Source: Janthinobacterium sp. TND4EL3
GTDB lineage: Bacteria; Pseudomonadota; Gammaproteobacteria; Burkholderiales; Burkholderiaceae_D
Assembly (NCBI RefSeq): GCF_900156175.1
Contig: NZ_FTMV01000001.1
Location: forward strand, 248,001 to 312,000
Direction of reading: 5' to 3'
DNA: 64,000 nt
The translations under genes were made by a program, and so were the position numbers. Below the pieces are notes generated by a model, which was not told the origin of the DNA, did not search any database, and saw only the letters and a program-made list of their open reading frames with translations. Of this stretch, positions 35,068-44,597 are shown one piece after another (the first letter of the stretch is position 1; every line of letters starts with the position of its first letter).

Positions 35068-36015
35068 ATGGCAGACATCTTGAAACCGCTGATCGAACAA
35101 CGTGCCGATCCGCACATCTACCGCCACAGCGACGGCTATTATTACTTTACGGCGTCCGTGCCCCAGTACGACCGCATCGAACTGCGCCGCGCCGACAGCA
35201 TCGCCGGGCTGGCCGAGGCGCCCACCGTCGACGTGTGGCACAAGCCGGACACGGGCCCGTACAGCGAGCTGGTGTGGGCGCCCGAATTGCACTTCAACGA
35301 CGGCGCCTGGTATGTGTATTTCGCCGCCGCACCGAGCCGCGAAATCAAGCATAAGCTGTTCCAGCACCGCATGTATGCGATCCGCAACACGAACGCCAAC
35401 CCCTTGGAAGGCGAGTGGGAATTCATGGGCCAGATCGACACGGGCATCGACACCTTCTGCCTCGACGCCACCACTTTTACGCACGACGGCGTGCTGTACT
35501 ACCTGTGGGCGCAGAAGGATGTGGCCATCGAGGGCAACTCGAACCTGTACATCGCACCGATGGCCACGCCGTGGCAGCTGGCCGGCCCGCCCGTGATGCT
35601 GAGCAAGCCCGAGTTCGACTGGGAAATCCGCGGCTTCTGGGTCAACGAAGGGCCGTCCGTGCTGAAACGCCACGGCAAGATCTTCATCAGCTATTCGGCC
35701 AGCGCCACCGATGAAAACTATGCGATGGGCCTGCTGTGGGCGGACGCATCCGCCGACCTGCTCGATCCCGCCGCGTGGACGAAGTCACCCGAGCCCGTGT
35801 TTGCCACCTGCTACGAGCACGGCATCTATGGCCCCGGCCACAACAGTTTTACCACGGCCGACGAAGGGGACAATGTGTTGCTGGTGTACCATGCCCGCAC
35901 CTACACGGAAATCGTTGGCGACCCGCTGTGGAACCCGGACCGCCACACGTTTGTGAAACCGCTGCGCTGGGATGCGCAGGGCATGCCCGTGTTTGGCCGT
36001 TCATCGACCCTGTAA
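35068..36015 (+). CDS. GH43 glycosidase, cytoplasmic (predicted alpha-L-arabinofuranosidase)
   Basis: Five-bladed propeller hydrolase of 315 residues without signal peptide. The GH43 acids are visible: base Asp in QRADPHIYRHSDGYYYF, pKa-modulating Asp in TFCLDATTFTHDG and acid Glu in WVNEGPSVLKRHGKIFISYS. The strand motif ELVWAPELHFNDGAWYVYFA is typical. The GH43_26-like features suggest exo-acting release of L-arabinose from arabino-oligosaccharides. Located between the symporter and the mutarotase, with a start 24 bases after the symporter stop. The ATG at 35068 has a GGAG site; a TTG at 35050 is less likely. Confidence 0.85.
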   Translation: MADILKPLIEQRADPHIYRHSDGYYYFTASVPQYDRIELRRADSIAGLAEAPTVDVWHKPDTGPYSELVWAPELHFNDGAWYVYFAAAPSREIKHKLFQHRMYAIRNTNANPLEGEWEFMGQIDTGIDTFCLDATTFTHDGVLYYLWAQKDVAIEGNSNLYIAPMATPWQLAGPPVMLSKPEFDWEIRGFWVNEGPSVLKRHGKIFISYSASATDENYAMGLLWADASADLLDPAAWTKSPEPVFATCYEHGIYGPGHNSFTTADEGDNVLLVYHARTYTEIVGDPLWNPDRHTFVKPLRWDAQGMPVFGRSSTL

Positions 36016-36032
36016 AACCTGGACCCGACGCC

Positions 36033-37103
36033 ATGACCCCAGTTGATTCTGTTTCAGTGACGCAAGCGCCGTTCGGCGTCCTGCCCGACGGCGCACCCGT
36101 CACCGTGCATACCCTGACGAACAAGCAGGGCATGCAAGTGAAAGTGCTCGATTTCGGCGCCATCATCAGCGAAATCCACGTACCGGACCGCGATGGCCGC
36201 TTTGCCGACGTGGTGCTCGGTTTCGAGCGCATCGAGCCGTATCTGCACAATAGCGCTTTCCTGGGCGCCGTCATCGGGCGCTACGGCAACCGCATTGCGG
36301 GGGGACGCTTCAGCCTCGACGGCAAGGATTACCAGCTGGCCGTGAATAACCCGCCCAATCACTTGCATGGCGGAAACCAAGGTTATCACCAGGTGATGTG
36401 GCAGGCCGAACCGTTCACGAAGGAAGACGCCGTGGGCGTGACGTTCACGCGCAGCAGCCCGGACGGCGAAGATGGCTATCCGGGCAAGCTCGACGTAACG
36501 GTCGTCTATGAACTGGACAACGATAACGCCCTGAGCCTGCGCTACCACGCCGTGACGGACCAGGCCACGCCCGTCAACTTGACCAACCACAGCTATTTCA
36601 ACCTGGCGGGGCAGGGCCATATCCTCGGCCACGAAGTGTCCATCAACGCGGACCGCTACCTGCCCGTCGATGCCGGTTCGATACCCACGGGCGAGCTGGC
36701 GGACGTGGCCGGCACGCCGTTCGACCTGCGCCTACCCACCGTCATCGGCGACAGCATAGCCCTGCCGCATGAACAGATCCGCATCGGGCGCGGCTATGAC
36801 CATAACTTTGTGCTCAATCAAAAGCCGGGCCAGCTGCTGAACCTGGCCGCCACCGTGCGCGATCCCGCCTCGGGCCGGGCGATGCAGGTGTACACGCAGG
36901 AACCGGGCATTCAGTTTTATTCCGGCAATTTCCTCGACAGCAACCAGTACGGCAAGCTGCGCGCCATCAGCTACCGCAGCGCGCTGTGCCTGGAAACCCA
37001 GCATTTCCCGGATGCGCCGAACCAGGCGCATTTCCCGAACACCATCTTGCGCCCGGGCGAGGAATACCGGACGGAAACCGTGTACCGCTTTTCCGCCGAG
37101 TAA
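36033..37103 (+). CDS. galM: Aldose 1-epimerase (mutarotase)
   Basis: Protein of 356 residues that interconverts alpha and beta anomers of free sugars in the cytoplasm. Signatures: GRYGNRIAGGRFSLDGKDYQ with the conserved Arg, NHLHGGNQGYHQ with His, VNLTNHSYFNLAGQG with the catalytic His, and ALCLETQHFPDAPNQ carrying the catalytic Glu. It begins at ATG 36033, 17 bases after the GH43 stop, and probably supplies the anomer used by the sugar 1-dehydrogenase or kinase. A longer frame running back into the GH43 gene is spurious. Confidence 0.92.
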   Translation: MTPVDSVSVTQAPFGVLPDGAPVTVHTLTNKQGMQVKVLDFGAIISEIHVPDRDGRFADVVLGFERIEPYLHNSAFLGAVIGRYGNRIAGGRFSLDGKDYQLAVNNPPNHLHGGNQGYHQVMWQAEPFTKEDAVGVTFTRSSPDGEDGYPGKLDVTVVYELDNDNALSLRYHAVTDQATPVNLTNHSYFNLAGQGHILGHEVSINADRYLPVDAGSIPTGELADVAGTPFDLRLPTVIGDSIALPHEQIRIGRGYDHNFVLNQKPGQLLNLAATVRDPASGRAMQVYTQEPGIQFYSGNFLDSNQYGKLRAISYRSALCLETQHFPDAPNQAHFPNTILRPGEEYRTETVYRFSAE

Positions 37104-37124
37104 GCGCCCCAGCCAAAATCGCCC

Positions 37125-37158
37125 ACGCCCTGCCGCCACGTGCCCGCAGGGCGTTTTC
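37125..37158 (+). terminator. Terminator after the mutarotase gene
   Basis: ACGCCCTGC (37125-37133) pairs with GCAGGGCGT (37146-37154), followed by TTTC. It closes the symporter-GH43-mutarotase unit just before operator B. Confidence 0.75.
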
Positions 37159-37170
37159 ATTGGTGCATGC

Positions 37171-37190
37171 TGATATCGTTTTCGATATCG
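37171..37190. promoter_or_regulatory. Arabinose-locus operator B (arabonate dehydratase operon)
   Basis: TGATAT-CGTTTTCG-ATATCG, one mismatch from a perfect dyad. TTGATTGGA is at 37205-37213 and TAGTAT at 37233-37238, with spacings identical to operator A. It lies 110 bases before the dehydratase start. Confidence 0.8.
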
Positions 37191-37299
37191 GAACGCATTA
37201 AAAATTGATTGGAAAGGCATGGCAGGATTCTTTAGTATTCCAACATCGCTGCCCGGGCCGACGACCTTAGATCCGGCATGGCACAACCAGGAGAATGGC

Positions 37300-39042
37300 A
37301 TGTCTGAGACAAAAAAGAAGGTGGCCCTGCGCTCGGCCGAGTGGTTCGGCTCGCAGGACAAGAACGGCTTCATGTACCGCAGCTGGATGAAAAACCAGGG
37401 CATACCTGACCACGAATTTCACGGCAAGCCCATCATTGGCATCTGCAATACCTGGTCCGAACTGACGCCCTGCAACGCGCATTTCCGCCAGCTGGCCGAC
37501 CACGTCAAGCGCGGTATCCTGGAAGCGGGCGGTTTCCCCGTGGAATTTCCCGTCTTCTCGAACGGCGAATCGAATCTGCGCCCGACAGCCATGCTGACGC
37601 GCAACCTGGCGTCGATGGACGTGGAAGAATCGATCCGCGGCAATCCGATGGACGCCGTCGTGCTGCTGGTCGGCTGCGACAAGACGACGCCGGCCCTGCT
37701 GATGGGCGCGGCCAGCGTCGACATCCCCACCATCGTCGTCAGCGGCGGCCCCATGCTCAATGGCAAGCTGAACGGCAAGGACATCGGTTCCGGCACGGCC
37801 GTGTGGCAGCTGCACGAGCAGATGAAGGCCGGTTCGATCACCCTGCACCAGTTCATGTCGGCCGAATCGGGCATGTCGCGCTCGGCAGGCACCTGCAACA
37901 CCATGGGTACGGCCTCGACGATGGCCAGCATGGCCGAAGCGCTGGGTACGTCCCTGCCGCACAACGCGGCCATCCCGGCCGTCGATTCGCGCCGCTACGT
38001 GCTGGCGCACATGTCGGGCATCCGCATCGTTGAAATGGTGCATGAAGACCTGCGCCTGTCGAAAGTGCTGACGCGCGAAGCATTCCAGAACGCCATCAAG
38101 GTCAACGCCGCCATCGGCGGCTCGACCAATGCCGTGATCCACCTGAAAGCCATTGCCGGACGCATCGGCGTGCCGCTGGAACTGGAAGACTGGACGAAGA
38201 CGGGCCGCGGCACGCCGACCATCGTCGACCTGCTGCCGTCGGGCCGCTTCCTGATGGAAGAGTTTTACTATGCGGGCGGCTTGCCGGCCGTCATACGCCG
38301 CCTGGGCGAGGGCGACTTGCTGCCGCATAAGAATGCGCTGACCGTCAACGGCAAGTCGATCTGGGACAACTGTGTCGAAGCGCCGATCTACAACGATGAA
38401 GTGGTACGCACCCTGGACAACCCGCTGCTGGCCGATGGCGGCATCTGCGTGCTGCGCGGCAATCTGGCGCCACGCGGCGCCGTGCTCAAACCGTCGGCCG
38501 CCTCGCCGCATCTGATGCAGCACCGGGGCAAGGCCGTCGTGTTCGAAGACTTTGAACATTACAAGGCGCGCATCGTTGATCCGGATCTGGACGTCGACGC
38601 CAATTCCGTGCTGGTGATGAAAAACTGCGGCCCGAAAGGCTATCCGGGCATGGCCGAAGTGGGCAACATGGGCTTGCCGCCGAAATTGCTGGCGCAAGGC
38701 ATCACCGACATGGTGCGCATTTCGGACGCGCGCATGAGCGGCACCGCCTACGGCACGGTCGTGCTGCACGTGGCGCCGGAAGCCATGGCGGGCGGCCCGC
38801 TGGGCATCGTGCGCGACGGCGACATGATCGCCCTCGATTGCCACGCCGGCAGCCTGAACATCGACATCAGCGACGCGGAAATCGCCGAGCGTCTGGCGGC
38901 CCGCGAACTGGGCAGCGCGCCCGGACCGAAGAGCGGCTACCAGCAGCTGTACATCGAACACGTGTTGCAGGCCGACGAAGGCTGCGATTTCGACTTCCTG
39001 GTCGGCAATCGCGGTTCCGCCGTGCCGCGCCACTCACACTAA
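37300..39042 (+). CDS. araC: L-arabonate dehydratase (IlvD/Edd family)
   Basis: Iron-sulfur dehydratase of 580 residues that would convert L-arabonate to L-2-keto-3-deoxyarabonate. The three cluster cysteines are C58 (SELTPCNAH), C126 (LLVGCDKTTPALL) and C199 (SRSAGTCNTMGTAS), the same spacing as in [2Fe-2S] pentonate dehydratases. RSAEWFGSQDKNGFMYRSWM at the N-terminus marks the sugar-acid branch rather than IlvD. D-xylonate or galactonate are alternative substrates; the locus favours L-arabonate. The start at 37300 has an AGGAG site. An open frame from 37219 begins upstream of the predicted transcription start. The symbol follows Azospirillum naming, not the E. coli regulator. Confidence 0.88.
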   Translation: MSETKKKVALRSAEWFGSQDKNGFMYRSWMKNQGIPDHEFHGKPIIGICNTWSELTPCNAHFRQLADHVKRGILEAGGFPVEFPVFSNGESNLRPTAMLTRNLASMDVEESIRGNPMDAVVLLVGCDKTTPALLMGAASVDIPTIVVSGGPMLNGKLNGKDIGSGTAVWQLHEQMKAGSITLHQFMSAESGMSRSAGTCNTMGTASTMASMAEALGTSLPHNAAIPAVDSRRYVLAHMSGIRIVEMVHEDLRLSKVLTREAFQNAIKVNAAIGGSTNAVIHLKAIAGRIGVPLELEDWTKTGRGTPTIVDLLPSGRFLMEEFYYAGGLPAVIRRLGEGDLLPHKNALTVNGKSIWDNCVEAPIYNDEVVRTLDNPLLADGGICVLRGNLAPRGAVLKPSAASPHLMQHRGKAVVFEDFEHYKARIVDPDLDVDANSVLVMKNCGPKGYPGMAEVGNMGLPPKLLAQGITDMVRISDARMSGTAYGTVVLHVAPEAMAGGPLGIVRDGDMIALDCHAGSLNIDISDAEIAERLAARELGSAPGPKSGYQQLYIEHVLQADEGCDFDFLVGNRGSAVPRHSH

Positions 39043-39054
39043 GCGGAGAATCCC

Positions 39055-40047
39055 ATGCTGTTGCTGCAATTTACGAATGAAAACGGCGGCCGCCTCGTCG
39101 GCCTGCTGCAAGACGACGTCATCCGCGTCATCGAAGGCTACAACACGACCTATGCGCTGGCGCAAGACGCCATCCGCAAGCGTATCAACCTGGCGGAACT
39201 GGTCAACGCCACCGTCGGCAATACGACGCATGCCTATGCGGACGTGGCCGCCAGCGGCCGCTTGCTGGCGCCGCTCGACCATGCGGACGAGGCGCACTGC
39301 TACGTGACGGGCACGGGCCTGACCCACCTGGGCAGCGCCGGCGCGCGCGACGCCATGCACAAGAAGATCGGCGGCGACGCCGAGTCCCTGAGCGACTCCA
39401 TGAAAATGTTCCGCCTGGGCGTGGAAGGCGGCAAGCCTGAAGCAGATACGGCGGGCGCCCAGCCCGAGTGGTTCTACAAGGGCGACGGCTCCATCGTGCG
39501 CGCTGGCGGCCAGCCGCTGCGCATGCCGGACTTCGCCCTCGATGGCGGGGAAGAGCCGGAAATCGCCGGCCTGTACGTAATCGGCGACGACGGCCAGCCC
39601 TACCGGGTCGGCTACGCCATCGGCAATGAATTCTCGGACCACGTGACGGAACGCCAGAACTACCTGTACCTGGCCCACTCGAAGCTGCGCATGTGCAGCG
39701 TCGGCCCGGCCCTGCTGGTGGGCGAATTGCCCGCGCACATAGACGGCACCTCGCGCGTGCGCGATACGGCCGGCAATGTGCGCTGGGAAAAGGCGTTCGT
39801 CAGCGGCGAAGACAATATGTCGCACACGATTGCCAACCTGGAACATCATCACTTCAAGTATCCGCTGTTCAAGCGCCCTGGCGACGTGCACGTGCACTTC
39901 TTCGGCACGGCCACCCTGAGCTTTGCCGATGGCGTGAGCGTGGCGCCGGGCGAAACCTTTGAAATCGAAGCGCCGGCCTTTGGCCCCGCCCTGCGCAACC
40001 GCCTCGACGTCTTTCCAACCGCATTTGCGAAAGTGAGCACATTATGA
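39055..40047 (+). CDS. AraD1/GguC family protein (FAH superfamily)
   Basis: Protein of 330 residues related to fumarylacetoacetate hydrolases: [20 protein letters not shown], then [20 protein letters not shown] and [20 protein letters not shown]. GguC-type proteins recur in oxidative L-arabinose loci and are predicted to dehydrate L-2-keto-3-deoxyarabonate to 2-ketoglutarate semialdehyde. Here it lies exactly where that step is needed, between the arabonate dehydratase (12 bases) and the semialdehyde dehydrogenase (4-base ATGA overlap). No DHDPS-type AraD is present. The function is an inference from family and context. Confidence 0.8.
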   Translation: MLLLQFTNENGGRLVGLLQDDVIRVIEGYNTTYALAQDAIRKRINLAELVNATVGNTTHAYADVAASGRLLAPLDHADEAHCYVTGTGLTHLGSAGARDAMHKKIGGDAESLSDSMKMFRLGVEGGKPEADTAGAQPEWFYKGDGSIVRAGGQPLRMPDFALDGGEEPEIAGLYVIGDDGQPYRVGYAIGNEFSDHVTERQNYLYLAHSKLRMCSVGPALLVGELPAHIDGTSRVRDTAGNVRWEKAFVSGEDNMSHTIANLEHHHFKYPLFKRPGDVHVHFFGTATLSFADGVSVAPGETFEIEAPAFGPALRNRLDVFPTAFAKVSTL

Positions 40048-41621
40048 GTTTCAATATCACCGGTGAGGCATTGATCGGCGGCGTCGCCGTCAAGGGCAAT
40101 GGCGGCTCCTTCGAAGCGTGGGACCCGGCCGCGCGCGCGCACATCGCACCCGCCTTCCACATGGTTGACGTAGCGCAAATCGACGCAGCCTGCCGTCTGG
40201 CGCAAGCCGCGTTCGACCCGTTTCGCGCCACCACGGATGCGGAACGCGCCGACTTTTTGGATACCATCGCCGCGCAAATCGGCGAACTGGGCGATGACCT
40301 GATTGTGCGCGCCATGACGGAAAGCGGCTTGCCGCGCGCGCGCCTGGAAGGCGAACGCGGCCGCACCGTGGGTCAATTGAAACTGTTCGCCGGCCTGCTG
40401 CGCGAGGGTTCCTGGACCGATGCGCGCATCGATTCGGCCTTGCCCGACCGCGTGCCGCCCCGTCCTGATTTGCGCTTGCGCATGATCGGCCTGGGCCCCG
40501 TCGCCGTGTTTGCGGCCAGTAACTTCCCGCTGGCCTTCTCCGTGGCCGGCGGCGATACGGCCTCGGCCCTGGCGGCCGGCTGCCCCGTCGTGCTGAAAGC
40601 CCATTCGGCCCATCCGGGCACGTCCGAGCTGGTGGCGCGCGCCATCGTCAAGGCGATTGAACTCTGCAAGCTGCCGGCCGGCGTATTCGCCTTGCTGACG
40701 GGTACGGGCAACGGCATCGGCCAGGCGCTGGTCGCCCACCCTGCCATCCAGGCCGTCGGTTTCACGGGTTCGCGTTCGGGCGGCATCGCCCTGATGAAGG
40801 TGGCGGCGGAACGTGCGCAGCCGATCCCCGTGTATGCGGAAATGAGCAGCATCAACCCCGTGTTTGTGCTGCCGCAAGCGCTGGCCGCCCGTGGCGCGGC
40901 CATTGCCGGCGGTTTTGCCGCCTCGCTGACGATGGGCGTGGGCCAGTTCTGCACCAATCCCGGCCTCGTGCTGGGCCTGGAAGGGGCCGATTTTACTGCC
41001 TTTGCCGCCGCCGCCGCCGAAGCGCTGGCGCCGGCCCCGGCCGCCACCATGTTGACGGCTGGCATCGCCAGCAGCTATGCCAAGGGTGTCGCCGCCCTGG
41101 CGCAGCACGCGGACGTGACGCCGCTGGTGCAAAATACGGGCGAGGAAGGCAAGGGCGCCGCCGCCCTGTTCGTCACGTCGGGCGAGGCGTTTTTGGCCAG
41201 GCATGATCTGCGCGACGAAGTCTTCGGTCCCGCCTCCCTGCTGGTGGCCTGCCGTGACATGGAGCAAATGCTGGCGATCACGGAAAGCCTGGAAGGCCAG
41301 CTGACGGCCACCCTGCAGATGGATGCCGGCGACCAGGATGATGCGCGCCGCTTGCTGCCCGTGCTGGAACGCCGCGTGGGCCGCATCCTGGCCAACGGTT
41401 TCCCGACCGGCGTGGAAGTGTCGACGGCCATGGTGCACGGCGGCCCGTTCCCGGCCACGTCGGACGGCCGCAGCACCTCGGTGGGCACGGCCGCCATCAA
41501 CCGCTTCCTGCGTCCCGTGTCCTACCAGAACCTGCCGCAGGACTTGCTGCCGGAGTCGCTGCGCGATGATAATCCGCTCAGTATCTGGCGCCGCAAGGAT
41601 GGCGTGCTGGGCAAGGAATAA
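40044..41621 (+). CDS. araE: 2-Ketoglutarate semialdehyde dehydrogenase (NADP-type aldehyde dehydrogenase)
   Basis: Aldehyde dehydrogenase of 525 residues, oxidising 2,5-dioxovalerate to 2-ketoglutarate. It has [20 protein letters not shown] in the cofactor domain, [24 protein letters not shown] with the catalytic Glu region, and [16 protein letters not shown] with the nucleophile Cys. Length and divergence match the KGSADH group used in pentose and sugar-acid oxidation. It overlaps the AraD1 gene by 4 bases. The symbol follows Azospirillum usage and should not be confused with the E. coli transporter AraE. Confidence 0.88.
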   Translation: MSFNITGEALIGGVAVKGNGGSFEAWDPAARAHIAPAFHMVDVAQIDAACRLAQAAFDPFRATTDAERADFLDTIAAQIGELGDDLIVRAMTESGLPRARLEGERGRTVGQLKLFAGLLREGSWTDARIDSALPDRVPPRPDLRLRMIGLGPVAVFAASNFPLAFSVAGGDTASALAAGCPVVLKAHSAHPGTSELVARAIVKAIELCKLPAGVFALLTGTGNGIGQALVAHPAIQAVGFTGSRSGGIALMKVAAERAQPIPVYAEMSSINPVFVLPQALAARGAAIAGGFAASLTMGVGQFCTNPGLVLGLEGADFTAFAAAAAEALAPAPAATMLTAGIASSYAKGVAALAQHADVTPLVQNTGEEGKGAAALFVTSGEAFLARHDLRDEVFGPASLLVACRDMEQMLAITESLEGQLTATLQMDAGDQDDARRLLPVLERRVGRILANGFPTGVEVSTAMVHGGPFPATSDGRSTSVGTAAINRFLRPVSYQNLPQDLLPESLRDDNPLSIWRRKDGVLGKE

Positions 41622-41696
41622 CAACACGGCGTGCCGCAGATCGAATGCGGTACGTTGCGGTGCACGTGTACATAAAAATAAACAGGTGGAGACAAG

Positions 41697-42464
41697 ATGA
41701 AGCAATTGGCGAAATATGGCAGCTTGCAGGGCAAGCGCGTGTTCATCACGGGCGGCGGCAGCGGCATCGGGGAATCTTTGGTGGCGGAGTTTGCCGCCCA
41801 GGGCGCACTGGTGGCGTTTGTCGACATCGCCGTGGAAGCGAGCGAGGCCCTGTGCCGCCGCCTGGCTGAAGCGGGCATGACGGCGCCCCTGTTCCGCCAT
41901 TGCGACATCACGGATATTGCCTCCCTGCAAGCCGTCATGGCGGAACTGGCCGGCAAGCTGGGCGACTTCGATATCCTCGTCAACAATGCCGCCAACGACC
42001 AGCGCCACCAGGCGCAGGACGTCACGCTGGACTACTGGAACGAGCGTATTGCGATCAATCAACGTCCCATGTTCTTCACCTGCCAGGCCGTGTTCGAGGG
42101 CATGAAGCGCAGGGGCGGCGGCTCCATCATCAACGTCAGCTCGATTTCATGGCACATGAAGTCGGGCGGCTACCCCGTGTATGCCACCACCAAGGCGGCC
42201 GTCGTGGGCCTCACGCGGGGCCTGGCGCGCGACTATGGCGCCCATAACATCCGCGTCAACACGGTGACGCCCGGCTGGGTCATGACGCAGCGCCAGATCG
42301 AGCTGTGGGTCGACGACGCGGCGGAAGCGGAAATCAAGAAAAGCCAGTGCCTGCCCAATAAACTGATGCCGCAGGACATCGCCGCCATGGTGCTGTTCCT
42401 CGCATCGGACGATGGCGCGATGTGCTCCTCCCAGGAATTCATCGTCGATGCCGGCTGGGTCTGA
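41697..42464 (+). CDS. Short-chain sugar dehydrogenase (predicted L-arabinose/D-xylose 1-dehydrogenase)
   Basis: SDR enzyme of 255 residues. Cofactor motif VFITGGGSGIGESLVAEFAA; DILVNNAANDQRHQAQDVTL; catalytic Ser in NVSSISWHMKSGGY; Y162 and K166 in YATTKAAVVGLTRGLARDYG. The SSISWHMKSGGYPVYATTKA block is shared with bacterial pentose 1-dehydrogenases. In this operon it would start the pathway by oxidising L-arabinose to the lactone. No lactonase gene is nearby. D-xylose activity is possible. A palindromic repeat starts in its stop codon. Confidence 0.82.
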   Translation: MKQLAKYGSLQGKRVFITGGGSGIGESLVAEFAAQGALVAFVDIAVEASEALCRRLAEAGMTAPLFRHCDITDIASLQAVMAELAGKLGDFDILVNNAANDQRHQAQDVTLDYWNERIAINQRPMFFTCQAVFEGMKRRGGGSIINVSSISWHMKSGGYPVYATTKAAVVGLTRGLARDYGAHNIRVNTVTPGWVMTQRQIELWVDDAAEAEIKKSQCLPNKLMPQDIAAMVLFLASDDGAMCSSQEFIVDAGWV

Positions 42465-42560
42465 CAAAACGTCCAGGGCGTTGTTGCAGCGTCGGAAGTC
42501 ATCGTACTGATGTACTAGCGTACTGTCTTCGACCCTGCGCCTAGCCCCGGGCGTTTTGTC
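42463..42560. repeat. Palindromic intergenic repeat, copy 2
   Basis: The ends GACAAAACGTCCAGGG (from 42463) and CCCCGGGCGTTTTGTC (to 42560) are imperfect reverse complements. The interior GCGTCGGAAG pairs with CTTCGACCCTGC, and the core contains CGTACTGTCTTCG as in copy 1. It overlaps the stop codon of the sugar dehydrogenase gene and separates the catabolic operon from the hydrolase operon. Confidence 0.8.
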
Positions 42561-42658
42561 GGCCGCGGGCCTTTCCGCAGCCATACCTTCTTTGCAGCAC
42601 CGCTCCTGCCGCCCCAACCCCGCGGCGGGAGGGGCATCGCCACGTCCGGAAGCTGAAC

Positions 42659-44581
42659 ATGAAATGTCTCGTTTGCAGCATCGTCCTCGTTTTCGCCAGC
42701 GCCGCCAGTGCGCAAGCCACGCAAGCACCTTTATCGAGTCCTGACGGCAGCCTGCAGGTCAAGGTCGCCGCCGGCCCTGCCGGTACCATCACCTATGCCG
42801 TGCAGCGCTCGGGCGTGCCCGTCATCCTGCCGTCGGCCCTGGGCCTGCAATTTGCCGGCCTGGACCTGTCGCGCAAGCTGACCCTGGGCGCGGCTTCCCC
42901 TATCACGCCCGTGGCCGAGCGCTACACCATGGCCACGGGCAAGCGCAGGGTCATCGATTACGCGGCCAACGAGCAGCGCTTTACGGTGAACAATGCGCAG
43001 GGGCAGGCCGTGGACGTGGTGTTCCGCGTCTCCAACGATGGCGTGGCCTTGCGCTACGTGCTGGGCCAGGTGCCGGACGGGGCCGGCGCCATGCTGCGGG
43101 AAGGCACGGCGTTCAGTTTTGCACCCGCCACGCGGGCCTGGCTGCAGCCGATGCAGGTGGCGCAGACGGGCTGGATGCACACGAATCCTGCCTACGAAGA
43201 ACATTACCGCATGGATGTCCCCGTGGGCACGCCGTCGCCGCTGGCGGCCGGCTGGGTCTTCCCGGCCCTGTTTCAGGCGGGAAATACCTGGGTGGCGCTG
43301 ACGGAGGCGGGCATGGATGGCAGCTTCCACGCCTCGCGCCTGCAGGCGCAATCCCCAGGCGGCGTGTACCGCATCGGCACGCCGATGGCGGCGGAAGTGA
43401 TGCCGGGCGGCGCCTTGCTGGCGCAGGCGGCCACGGGCTTGCGTTCGCCATGGCGCGTGCTGGCCATCGGCAGCCTGGCCACTGTCATGGACAGCACCCT
43501 GGGCACGGACCTGGCCGCGCCCGCCATCGCCTTCGATGCGGCCAGGATGCGGCCCGGCCATGCGGCCTGGAGCTGGGGCTTGCTGAAGGACGACGCCACC
43601 GTGTATGGCGTGCAGAAGGACTTCATCGATTACGCGGCGGACATGCGCTGGGATTATGTGCTGGTCGACGCGGACTGGGACCGCAAGATCGGCTACGCCA
43701 AAATCGCCGAGCTGGCCGCGTATGCGGCGGCGAAAAACGTGGGCCTGTTCCTCTGGTACAACTCATCGGGCAGCTGGAACAAGACCAGCTATACACCGAA
43801 AGGCCAGCTGCTGACCCATGCGCAGCGCGAGGCGGAATTCGCGCGCCTGGCGCAACTGGGTATCAAGGGCATCAAGGTCGATTTCTTTGCCGGCGACGGC
43901 CAGTCGATGATGGCCTATTATCTGGGCATCCTGAACGATGCGGCGCAACACGGCTTGCTGGTCAATTTCCATGGCGCCACCTTGCCACGGGGCTGGGCCC
44001 GCACCTACCCGAACCTGATGACGGCCGAAGCCGTCAAGGGACTGGAGTTCACTACGTTCGAGCAGCGCGACCAGGACGCCATGCCCGCGCACGCGGCCAT
44101 GCTGCCCTTCGCGCGCAACCTGTTCGACCCCATGGATTTCACGCCCATGGTGTTTGGCGACGTGCCGAACATCCGCCGCGCCACGCGCAACGGTTTTGAA
44201 CTGGCGTTGTCCGTGCTGTTCCTGTCGGGCGTGCAGAATTTTGCCGAAGTGCCCGCAGGCATGGCCACCGTCCCTGCGTATGTCAAAACTTTTTTGCAGG
44301 AACTGCCGCGTAGCTGGGATGACAGCCGTTTCCTCGACGGCGTGCCGGGCAAGTACCTGATGCTGGCGCGCCAGGCGGGCCAGCGCTGGTATGTGGCCGG
44401 CATCAATGCCCAAACTGCCGCGCAAACGTTCACCGTGGACTTGTCCTTCCTGGAAGGCAAGCGCGGCGCCCTGATCACGGACGGCGCCGGCGAGCGCGCA
44501 TTCAGCCAGCAGGAAATTGCGGCCGGCAAGGCCGTCATCACGATCAAGCCGCATGGCGGCTTTGTAGCCATCTTTAATTAA
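42659..44581 (+). CDS. GH97 glycosidase, exported (retaining type)
   Basis: Protein of 640 residues with signal peptide MKCLVCSIVLVFASAASAQA. The N-terminal beta-sandwich is followed by a catalytic barrel with WSWGLLKDD and YVLVDADWD. The nucleophile D408 is in GIKVDFFAGDG, a feature of retaining GH97 enzymes, and the likely acid/base E457 is in MTAEAVKGLEF. Retaining members act as alpha-galactosidases or beta-L-arabinopyranosidases. The arabinose locus makes the latter attractive, but sequence alone does not decide. First gene of the exported hydrolase block; it has a GGAAG ribosome-binding site. Confidence 0.87.
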   Translation: MKCLVCSIVLVFASAASAQATQAPLSSPDGSLQVKVAAGPAGTITYAVQRSGVPVILPSALGLQFAGLDLSRKLTLGAASPITPVAERYTMATGKRRVIDYAANEQRFTVNNAQGQAVDVVFRVSNDGVALRYVLGQVPDGAGAMLREGTAFSFAPATRAWLQPMQVAQTGWMHTNPAYEEHYRMDVPVGTPSPLAAGWVFPALFQAGNTWVALTEAGMDGSFHASRLQAQSPGGVYRIGTPMAAEVMPGGALLAQAATGLRSPWRVLAIGSLATVMDSTLGTDLAAPAIAFDAARMRPGHAAWSWGLLKDDATVYGVQKDFIDYAADMRWDYVLVDADWDRKIGYAKIAELAAYAAAKNVGLFLWYNSSGSWNKTSYTPKGQLLTHAQREAEFARLAQLGIKGIKVDFFAGDGQSMMAYYLGILNDAAQHGLLVNFHGATLPRGWARTYPNLMTAEAVKGLEFTTFEQRDQDAMPAHAAMLPFARNLFDPMDFTPMVFGDVPNIRRATRNGFELALSVLFLSGVQNFAEVPAGMATVPAYVKTFLQELPRSWDDSRFLDGVPGKYLMLARQAGQRWYVAGINAQTAAQTFTVDLSFLEGKRGALITDGAGERAFSQQEIAAGKAVITIKPHGGFVAIFN

Positions 44582-44597
44582 AACAACAGGAGACAGC

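Noticed and set aside
37219..37299. Upstream start for arabonate dehydratase
   Set aside because: It would begin before the predicted transcription start (after TAGTAT at 37233-37238). The family N-terminus and the AGGAG site point to 37300.
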